64,000 bases of DNA from Streptomyces sp. NBC_00663 (GTDB taxonomy: Bacteria; Actinomycetota; Actinomycetes; Streptomycetales; Streptomycetaceae). The translations under genes and the position numbers were made by a program. The notes below the pieces were generated by a model, which saw only the letters and a program-made list of their open reading frames with translations, did no database searches and was not told the origin of the DNA. Where the stretch lies: assembly GCF_036226885.1 (NCBI RefSeq), contig NZ_CP109027.1, forward strand, positions 1,736,001 to 1,800,000, written 5' to 3'. Shown piece after piece: positions 57,774-64,000 of the stretch (positions within the stretch are counted from its first letter, which is position 1; every line of letters begins with the position of its first letter).

Positions 57774-59734
57774 TTGCTGAGCTCCAGGGTCGGGATGCCG
57801 GGCGGGTTGAGCACGAAGACCTGTGCGTAGAGGGAGAGTTCAGCCTCCAGGGCCCTGATCATGGTGTCCGCGCGCCGGAAGCCGTGTCCCTCCCCCTCGA
57901 AGGCGAGGTAGGCGTGCGGCACCCGGCGCCCCTCCATCCGGGCCAGGAACCGCTCGCACTGGGCGGGCGGGCAGATCACGTCGTCCAGGCCCTGGAGCAG
58001 CAGGAAGGGCGCGGTGATCCGGTCGGCGTGCTCGGTGGGCGAGCGTTCCGCGTAGCGTGCGGGCGCCTCGGCGAGCGGTCCGACGAGCGTCTCCAGGTAC
58101 TGCGACTCGAAGTCGTGGGTCTCCCCCTCGGCCCAGCCGGCCAGGTCGAGGATGGGGTAGACGATGGTGCCGCAGGCGTAGACGTCGGTCGCGGTGAGCG
58201 AGGCTGCCGCGGTCCAGCCGCCGGCGCTGCCGCCGCGGATCGCCAGCCGGTCCCGGTCGGCGGTGCCCTCGTCGGCGAGGGCGAGCGCGACGGCCGCGCA
58301 GTCCTCGACGTCGACGACGCCCCACTGCTCGCGCAGCCGGTTGCGGTACTCCCGGCCGTGCCCGGTCGAGCCGCCGTAGTTGACCTCGGCGACGCCGATG
58401 CCACGGGAGGTGAAGTAGGCGATGGACAGGTCGAGGACGAGGGGCGCCCTGCTGGTCGGACCGCCGTGCGCCCACACCACGTACGGCGGAAGCCGGTCGC
58501 CGGGGGCGACACAACCGGGGTGGTGGGGCGGGTAGATGTGGGCGTGGATCTCGCGTCCGGCGGGCCCGGTGAAGGTGCGGATCTGCGGCTCGGGGTAGTA
58601 CGCGGGGTCCACGGAGTCGTCGTGGCAGGCGCCGATCACCCTCGCGCGGCCGGTGCGGGTGTCCAGCTCCACCACCTCGTGGGCGCTGCGCGGACTGGCC
58701 CCGACGGCGACCACCCGCTCGCCGTGCACCGCGAGGGTGGGCGCGAACTCGGTCCAGGGGCCCGCGGCGTCGACGACCTCGGCGGTCTCCGGGTCCAGTA
58801 TCCCGAGCGCGGTGGCGCCCCGGCCGTGGACGACGGCGATCAGCCCGCTCTCCAGCGGCGCGAACCAGCGCTGCCCCAGTTTCCACAGCGGCCCGCCGAA
58901 CTCCTCCTCCCGCGGGCACAGTGGCTGGCCGTCGCGGTAGAGGTTCCACCAGCCGGTGCGGTCGCTCGCGTACAGCAGGGCCCCGTCGTGGGACCAGTCG
59001 ACCTGGGCGATGGATTCGTCGGGTCCGCCGGCGACCGTGCGGGCGGCTTGCAGGGTGCCGTCCTCCCGTGTCTGGGCCAGGATCAGCTCCGTGCCGTCCC
59101 AGGGCATCCGCGGATGGTCCCAGCCGAGCCAGGCCACGTGCCGCCCGTCGGGTGAGATCCGCGGTCCGGTGACGAACCGGTGCCGGGCGTCGGTCAGTTC
59201 CCGTACGGCGTCCCGGTCCTGGGCGGCCGAGCCGTCCAGCGGCACGGCGGCGAGGACTCGGCGGAGGTCGGTGGGCCCGTCGCCGGTGAACTCCTCCAGG
59301 ACGCACCACACTTCGCCCCGGTCGGGGCGCAGCACCGGGTCCGCCCAGCGCAGTCCGCCGCCCACCGGGGAGACGGGGGTGAGCGGACGCGGGTCGCCGC
59401 CGGTCTCGTACCGGTACAGGCGCTGGTCGGCGAAGTTCACGAAGACGACGAGGGGTCGGCCGTCCTGAACGACACCGGCCCAGGGCTGACCGCCGTACTC
59501 GATGACCCGGCTGCGGACGTTCCACGGCGCCGGGAGCACCGACTCCTCGCCGCCGTCGGCGTGGCGTCGCACCAGCGTGCGTCGGCCGCCCTCGGTGGGC
59601 CGTGGCTCGGTCCACCACGCCTCGTCGCCGACGAAGCCCACCCACTCGGGGTGCCCGTCGTGCGCGGCGGCGAGGGCCGCGTCGATGGGCGAGGGCCACG
59701 ATCCGAAGGGCAAGGTCTGCACGTCGTCCCCCAT
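57770..59734 (-). CDS. S9-family prolyl oligopeptidase/dipeptidyl aminopeptidase
   Basis: 654 residues, ATG start MGDDVQTLPFGSWPSP. Residues 1-390 form a beta-propeller (RTLVRRHADGGEESVLPAPW, GPRISPDGRHVAWLGWDHPR, DWSHDGALLYASDRTGWWNL). The alpha/beta hydrolase domain has nucleophile Ser in LAIRGGSAGGWTAAASLTAT, Asp in LLLQGLDDVICPPAQCERFL and His in LAFEGEGHGFRRADTMIRAL. The propeller gates oligopeptides into the active site. It is part of the M55-M20-S9-S66 operon, overlapping the S66 gene. Confidence 0.94.
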   Translation of the reverse strand: MGDDVQTLPFGSWPSPIDAALAAAHDGHPEWVGFVGDEAWWTEPRPTEGGRRTLVRRHADGGEESVLPAPWNVRSRVIEYGGQPWAGVVQDGRPLVVFVNFADQRLYRYETGGDPRPLTPVSPVGGGLRWADPVLRPDRGEVWCVLEEFTGDGPTDLRRVLAAVPLDGSAAQDRDAVRELTDARHRFVTGPRISPDGRHVAWLGWDHPRMPWDGTELILAQTREDGTLQAARTVAGGPDESIAQVDWSHDGALLYASDRTGWWNLYRDGQPLCPREEEFGGPLWKLGQRWFAPLESGLIAVVHGRGATALGILDPETAEVVDAAGPWTEFAPTLAVHGERVVAVGASPRSAHEVVELDTRTGRARVIGACHDDSVDPAYYPEPQIRTFTGPAGREIHAHIYPPHHPGCVAPGDRLPPYVVWAHGGPTSRAPLVLDLSIAYFTSRGIGVAEVNYGGSTGHGREYRNRLREQWGVVDVEDCAAVALALADEGTADRDRLAIRGGSAGGWTAAASLTATDVYACGTIVYPILDLAGWAEGETHDFESQYLETLVGPLAEAPARYAERSPTEHADRITAPFLLLQGLDDVICPPAQCERFLARMEGRRVPHAYLAFEGEGHGFRRADTMIRALEAELSLYAQVFVLNPPGIPTLELSK

Positions 59735-59738
59735 GTGC

Positions 59739-61043
59739 CTAGGCGGTGCGCAGGAACCGGTCGAGGACGCGGACGCCGAAGTGCAGCGCCTCGACCGGGA
59801 CCCGCTCGTCCACGCCGTGGAAGAGAGCCTGGTAGTCGAAGCCCTCGGGGAGCTTCAGCGGCGCGAATCCGTAGCCGGTGATGCCGAGGCGCGAGAACTG
59901 CTTGGCGTCGGTGCCGCCGGACATGCAGTACGGCACCACATGTCCTTCCGGTGCGAACTCCTCGACGGCCGCCCGCATGAGGGCGTACGTGGGTGAGTCC
60001 AGCGGTGCCTGGAGCGCGACCTCGCGGTGGTGGAACTCCCACTCGACGTCCGGTCCGGTCAGTTGGTCGAGGGTCGTGCGGAACTCGTCCTCGCCGCCCG
60101 GCAGATACCGTCCGTCGACATACGCGACGGCCTCCCCGGGAATCACGTTGAGCTTGTAACCGGCGTCCAGCATGGTCGGGTTGGCGCTGTTGCGCACGGT
60201 CGGCTCGACCAGCTTGGCGGCCGGTCCCAGCTTGTCCAGCAGGGTGTCCACGTCGGTGAGGTCGGGCTCGATGCCGTACAGGACGGCGAGTTCGGTGAGG
60301 GCGGCCCGTACGGTCGGGGTGAGCCGCAGCGGCCACTCGTGCTCTCCGATGCGGGTGACCGCTGCGGCCAGCCGGGTGACCGCGTTCTCCCGGTTCACCT
60401 TGGAGCCGTGTCCGGCCCGGCCGCGCGCGGTGAGCTTCAGCCAGCCCGTGCCGCGCTCACCGGCCGCGATGGGGTAGATCTGGCGCCCGGCGCCGTCGTG
60501 GAAGGTGAACGCCCCCGACTCGCTGACGCCCTCGGTGCAGCCCTCGAACAGCCCGGGATGCCGGTCGGCGAGGAACCCGGAGCCGTCCTCGGCGCTGGCC
60601 TCCTCGTCGGCGGTGAACGCGATCACGACGTCCCGCCGGGGCCGTACGCCCGCACGGGCCCAGGACCGGACCACGGCGAGGATCATCGCGTCCATGTTCT
60701 TCATGTCGACGGCGCCCCGGCCCCACACCACCCCGTCGCGGATCTCCCCGGAGAACGGGTGCACGCTCCAGTCCCCGGCCTCGGCCGGCACCACGTCCAG
60801 ATGACCGTGGACGAGCAGCGCGTCCGCCGACGGGTCGGTGCCCTCGATCCGGGCGACGACGTTCGTACGGCCCTTGGCGCGTTCCAGCAGCACCGGTTCC
60901 AGGCCCGCCCCGGCGAGCCGCTCCGCCGCGTACTCGGCGGCCGGGCGCTCCTGGCAGTCGCCTCCGCCCCGGTTGGTGGTGTCGATGCGGATCAGGTCGG
61001 ACGTGAACGTCACGACCTCGTCCAGCGCCTGCCCGTCAGCCAT
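59739..61043 (-). CDS. M20-family metallopeptidase
   Basis: 434 residues, start MADGQALDEVVTFTSDLIRI. Two-zinc site: LLVHGHLDVVPAEAGDW with the first His/Asp, WGRGAVDMKNMDAMILAVVR with the bridging Asp, VIAFTADEEASAEDGSGFL with the catalytic Glu pair, and the late His in FHGVDERVPVEALHF. The dimerisation domain runs about 190-310. Of the ArgE/DapE/CPG2/carboxypeptidase S type; likely a dipeptidase. The first eight bases overlap the end of the M55 gene, showing close coupling. Confidence 0.94.
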   Translation of the reverse strand: MADGQALDEVVTFTSDLIRIDTTNRGGGDCQERPAAEYAAERLAGAGLEPVLLERAKGRTNVVARIEGTDPSADALLVHGHLDVVPAEAGDWSVHPFSGEIRDGVVWGRGAVDMKNMDAMILAVVRSWARAGVRPRRDVVIAFTADEEASAEDGSGFLADRHPGLFEGCTEGVSESGAFTFHDGAGRQIYPIAAGERGTGWLKLTARGRAGHGSKVNRENAVTRLAAAVTRIGEHEWPLRLTPTVRAALTELAVLYGIEPDLTDVDTLLDKLGPAAKLVEPTVRNSANPTMLDAGYKLNVIPGEAVAYVDGRYLPGGEDEFRTTLDQLTGPDVEWEFHHREVALQAPLDSPTYALMRAAVEEFAPEGHVVPYCMSGGTDAKQFSRLGITGYGFAPLKLPEGFDYQALFHGVDERVPVEALHFGVRVLDRFLRTA

Positions 61044-61869
61044 ACTGCTCCTCCACCGCGGCCGAGACGATCGTGGTGACCGCCTTGAAGGCACGAATTC
61101 CCTCGTACATGGTGGCGCTGGTGTACGCCACCTTCCGCTCGCCGATCCGCCCCACGCCCGGCACGACGGTCGCCGCCTGGGCCAGATGCTCGGCGTCGAA
61201 CTCCAGCGCGATCGTGAACGGCCCCGCGTCGACCGGTTCATGACGCACCGCCAGGGCCGCCGCCTCCTTGGCCGCCGCGCGGATGTCGGCGGCGGTCCTG
61301 GCCGGCGTACGGCACACGGCGGCGTACCGCGACACATGGTCCTTGACCGCGACCTTCAGCGCCCCGGGCGCGTACCCGAGCGCGTCCTCGCAGGCCACGT
61401 CGTCACCGGTGACCAGGACCACGGGTACCCCGTACTCGGCGACCACGCGCGCGTTGAGCAGTCCTTCACTGGCCCGTTCGTCGTTCACCCACACACCGGT
61501 GATGGAGTTGGCGAGATAGGTGTGCGCGAGGACGCCCTCCATGCCGGCGCCCGCGTGGTAGCCGACGAAGGCGATGCCGTCCACGTCCCCGTGCTGCACG
61601 CCCTCGACCATGGACAGCGCCTTGTGCCGTCCGGTGAGCATCTCGGCGCGGTCGTCGAGGTGCTCCAGGAGCAGGTTGCGCATGGTCCAGTGCGCCTCGT
61701 TGATCAGCACCTCGTCGGCGCCGCCGTCGAAGAAGCCCAGCACGGCGGCGTTCACGTCCGAGGTGAACATCGCCCGGCACCGCTCCCACTGAGGTGTCCC
61801 CGGCAGCACGTCGGCCGGCCAGGTCACACCGGTGGCGCCCTCCATGTCGGCGCTGATGAGGATCTTCAT
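61036..61869 (-). CDS. M55-family D-aminopeptidase (DppA-like)
   Basis: 277 residues, ATG start. MKILISADMEGATGVTWPAD is the DppA signature with the first zinc ligands; EVLINEAHWTMRNLLLEHLD and FVGYHAGAGMEGVLAHTYLA carry other site residues, and VPVVLVTGDDVACEDALGYA is also conserved. B. subtilis DppA is a decameric D-aminopeptidase releasing D-Ala from D-Ala-D-Ala or D-Ala-Gly-Gly, so it acts on cell-wall fragments. First gene of the four-peptidase operon; its promoter lies in the 126-bp gap shared with the divergent lpd gene. Confidence 0.94.
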   Translation of the reverse strand: MKILISADMEGATGVTWPADVLPGTPQWERCRAMFTSDVNAAVLGFFDGGADEVLINEAHWTMRNLLLEHLDDRAEMLTGRHKALSMVEGVQHGDVDGIAFVGYHAGAGMEGVLAHTYLANSITGVWVNDERASEGLLNARVVAEYGVPVVLVTGDDVACEDALGYAPGALKVAVKDHVSRYAAVCRTPARTAADIRAAAKEAAALAVRHEPVDAGPFTIALEFDAEHLAQAATVVPGVGRIGERKVAYTSATMYEGIRAFKAVTTIVSAAVEEQYG

Positions 61870-61995
61870 GGTGCTTCACGTTACGCGCCGCCTGTGCCTC
61901 AGGTCACCGTCCACACCCGCCTGATCTCTGTGGCGGCGGACCGGGCGGGGACGCAGAATCGATCCCGGAACAGCAGTTGAACCAAGGCAGGACCG

Positions 61996-63426
61996 ATGGA
62001 AGAGGGACGACCGATGGTCGAGCAGGACGAACACTACGACGTCGTGGTTCTCGGGGCGGGGCCCGGTGGTTATGTCGCCGCCGTCCGGGCCGCCCAGCTG
62101 GGCAAGCGGGTCGCGGTCGTCGAGGAGAAGTACTGGGGCGGCGTCTGTCTGAACGTGGGCTGCATCCCCACCAAGGCCCTGCTGCGCAACGCCGAGCTGG
62201 CGCACCTCTTCACCCATGAGGCGAAGACCTTCGGCATCAAGGTCGACGGCCAGGTCTCCTTCGACTACGGCGAGGCCTTCCGCCGCAGCCGCAAGGTCGC
62301 GGACGGCCGGGTCAAGGGCGTCCACTACCTGATGAAGAAGAACAAGATCACCGAGGTGGACGGCCGCGGCACTTTCCTCGACCCGCACACCCTCCAGGTC
62401 ACCAACTACGAGGGCAACACGCGGACCATCGGCTTCGAGCACTGCATCATCGCCACCGGCGCCACCCCCAAGCTGCTGCCCGGCACCAAGCGCAGCGCGC
62501 GCGTGGTGACCTTCGAGGAGCAGATCCTGGCCGACGACCTCCCGCAGTCCATCGTCGTCGCGGGCGCCGGCGCCATCGGCATCGAGTTCGCCTACGTCCT
62601 GCACAACTACGGGGTGAAGGTCACGATCGTCGAGTTCCTCGACCGCATGGCACCTCTGGAGGACGCCGAGGTCTCCGCCGAGCTCGCCCGCCAGTACCGC
62701 AAGCTGGGCATCGACGTCCTCACCTCCACCCGCGTCGACGCCATCGACGAGTCCGGCCCCCAGGTGCGCGTCACCGTCACCGGCAAGGACGGCGCGCAGC
62801 AGGTCCTGGAGGCCGACAAGGTGCTCCAGGCCATCGGCTTCGCCCCGAACATCTCCGGCTACGGCCTGGAGAACACCGGCGTCGCCCTCACCGAGCGCGG
62901 CGCGATCGACGTCGACGGCCGCTGCCGCACCTCCGTGCCGCACCTGTACGCCATCGGTGACGTCACCGCCAAGCTGATGCTCGCGCACACCGCCGAGGCC
63001 ATGGGCATCATCGCCGCCGAGACCCTCGCCGACGCGGAGACCATGGAGCTCGACTACGCCATGATCCCGCGGGCCACCTTCTGCCAGCCCCAGATCGCCA
63101 GCTTCGGCTACACCGAGGCCCAGGCCCGTGAACTGGGCTACGACGTCAAGGTCGCCAAGTTCCCGTTCACCGCGAACGGCAAATCCCACGGCCTCGGTGA
63201 CACCACCGGCTTCGTCAAGCTCATCAGCGACGCCAAGTACGGCGAGCTGATCGGCGGCCATCTGATCGGCCCCGACGTCACCGAGTTGCTGCCCGAACTG
63301 ACGCTGGCCCAGCAGTGGGACCTCACCGTCCACGAGGTCGCCCGCAATGTGCACGCGCATCCGACGCTGAGCGAGGCCGTCAAGGAGGCCGTGCACGGAC
63401 TGGCCGGCCACATGATCAACATGTGA
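61996..63426 (+). CDS. lpdA: Dihydrolipoyl dehydrogenase
   Basis: 476 residues; ATG 61996 behind AGGCAGGA, with ATG 62014 (behind GAGGGA, peptide [14 protein letters not shown]) an equally good start. The E3 flavoenzyme is complete: FAD site [20 protein letters not shown], redox-active disulfide [19 protein letters not shown] site [23 protein letters not shown] motif [20 protein letters not shown], and the catalytic His/Glu in [19 protein letters not shown]. It reoxidises lipoamide of 2-oxoacid dehydrogenases or the glycine system. It stands alone, so partners are encoded elsewhere. Confidence 0.96.
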   Translation: MEEGRPMVEQDEHYDVVVLGAGPGGYVAAVRAAQLGKRVAVVEEKYWGGVCLNVGCIPTKALLRNAELAHLFTHEAKTFGIKVDGQVSFDYGEAFRRSRKVADGRVKGVHYLMKKNKITEVDGRGTFLDPHTLQVTNYEGNTRTIGFEHCIIATGATPKLLPGTKRSARVVTFEEQILADDLPQSIVVAGAGAIGIEFAYVLHNYGVKVTIVEFLDRMAPLEDAEVSAELARQYRKLGIDVLTSTRVDAIDESGPQVRVTVTGKDGAQQVLEADKVLQAIGFAPNISGYGLENTGVALTERGAIDVDGRCRTSVPHLYAIGDVTAKLMLAHTAEAMGIIAAETLADAETMELDYAMIPRATFCQPQIASFGYTEAQARELGYDVKVAKFPFTANGKSHGLGDTTGFVKLISDAKYGELIGGHLIGPDVTELLPELTLAQQWDLTVHEVARNVHAHPTLSEAVKEAVHGLAGHMINM

Positions 63427-63452
63427 GCCGGCCGGCCCGTCAAGCGTCCTCG

Positions 63453-64000
63453 TCAGGCCGTCCGGCCCACCACCTGCCACGTCGAGGGCAGTTCGATCCG
63501 GGCTCCGTCGGCCGTGTACTCCGTTGTGGTGAGCGGCAGTTCGCCGCTCGCCAGGACGGTGAGGCCGGCCGCCCGCAGATACTCCGGGACCGCCGCGTCG
63601 GAGACCTCGCCGGGCGCGATGCCGTGGCGGAAGATCGGGGCCAGCTTGGGCGGCGGCCCCGAGGCGCTCTGGGCCAGGCCCATCAGCACCGGCTTGGCGG
63701 ACTCGGAGAGCTCGACGAGGAAGGCCCGGCCGCGCTCGCCGAGGAGTGCGGCAAGGGCGTCGACGAAGGGCTGCCGGTCGTCGGGCTCGCACTGGTGCAG
63801 CACGCCCCGCACATAGACGTTGGCGTCGCCGAGTTCCGCGTGCAGCGACTCCGCCTCGCCCTTCTCGGCGGCGTCGAGCACCCGGTAGCCGGCCTGTCCC
63901 GCGGGGTCGGCGTGCCGGGCGTGCTCGACGGCGGCCTCGGACAGGTCGACGCCGAGGACATGCGGGAAGCGGTCGGCGAGGAAGCGGGTCTGGGTTCCGT
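63453..64000 (-). CDS. Class I SAM-dependent methyltransferase (5' end outside window)
   Basis: The minus-strand frame is open to the right edge and its stop is at 63453, so at least 182 residues are visible and the N-terminal part, including the SAM glycine loop, is mostly missing. The visible start reads GTQTRFLADRFPHVLGVDLS then EAAVEHARHADPAGQAGYRV: end of motif I and the acidic ribose-binding motif II. The later DANVYVRGVLHQCEPDDRQP and the C-terminal LRAAGLTVLASGELPLTTTE fit a small-molecule methyltransferase. Substrate unknown. It is convergent with lpdA. Confidence 0.85.
   Translation of the reverse strand, partial: GTQTRFLADRFPHVLGVDLSEAAVEHARHADPAGQAGYRVLDAAEKGEAESLHAELGDANVYVRGVLHQCEPDDRQPFVDALAALLGERGRAFLVELSESAKPVLMGLAQSASGPPPKLAPIFRHGIAPGEVSDAAVPEYLRAAGLTVLASGELPLTTTEYTADGARIELPSTWQVVGRTA

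Noticed and set aside
1..64000. Biosynthetic gene cluster, CRISPR array, insertion sequences or tRNA genes
   Set aside because: No PKS/NRPS module, spaced palindromic repeats, transposase frame with inverted ends, or tRNA-like cloverleaf was noticed on reading.

Overview
The window is from a high-GC actinobacterium, almost certainly a Streptomyces. Third codon positions are near-saturated with G or C, genes sit tightly packed with ATGA, GTGA and TGATG overlaps, starts are often GTG and once probably TTG, and the gas vesicle genes follow the streptomycete order gvpO-A-F-G-Y-Z-J-L-S-K. No tRNA, rRNA, CRISPR array, insertion sequence or phage integration module was seen. The assignment rests on gene content and style, not on a database comparison.

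Layout. Positions 1-5928 hold the end of a respiratory nitrate reductase operon, narGHJI, with narG cut by the window edge. It meets a lone dnaK paralogue (5925-7784, minus) tail to tail; that gene has a HAIR-like heat-shock operator over its promoter. Positions 8107-13817 are a three-gene operon: a 968-residue protein of unknown function, a LodA-like quinone-cofactor oxidase and a LodB-like flavoprotein. It ends at a perfect 15-bp bidirectional hairpin shared with a convergent osmC. Positions 14463-22138 carry envelope and hydrolase genes: a membrane phosphodiesterase, two metallo-beta-lactamase-fold hydrolases, DedA, an ankyrin protein, a lysine-free aminotransferase-like protein and a secreted membrane-anchored protein.

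Positions 22308-36828 are a stress block: a SigB/SigF-class sigma factor, a divergent ThDP-dependent oxidase-like enzyme, an orphan ABC binding protein, an operon (DUF2795, CBS, 39-aa protein, DJ-1/PfpI, large catalase), an Rv2629-like release-factor-fold protein, an ABC-F ATPase, a histidine phosphatase, a PAP2-lipid kinase fusion and a methyltransferase. Positions 36830-42073 (minus) are the ten-gene gas vesicle cluster. Positions 42180-46935 (minus) are an overlapping trio: an NDH-2-like flavoprotein with a 17-copy nonapeptide tail, transketolase and a LigD polymerase domain.

Positions 47075-54923 hold assorted metabolic and membrane genes: an LLM-class oxidoreductase, an enolase-superfamily enzyme, an SDR, a holin-like protein, a VOC protein, DUF5107, arginase-like, GNAT and LapA-like genes. 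Positions 54993-61869 are hydrolases: a secreted CocE/NonD hydrolase behind a 28-bp palindromic operator, then a compact M55-M20-S9-S66 peptidase operon. The window closes with a dihydrolipoyl dehydrogenase and a methyltransferase cut by the right edge.

How it fits together. Nitrate respiration, a DnaK, OsmC, catalase, DJ-1, CBS, an Rv2629-like protein, gas vesicles and a sigma-B-class factor make a low-oxygen/oxidative-stress island. Five sites of the form GNNTN-N14-16-GGGTAC (or close to it) lie just upstream of separate stress or accessory genes, so a shared sigma-B-type regulon is a reasonable inference. The least understood unit is the LodAB operon with its 968-residue partner.
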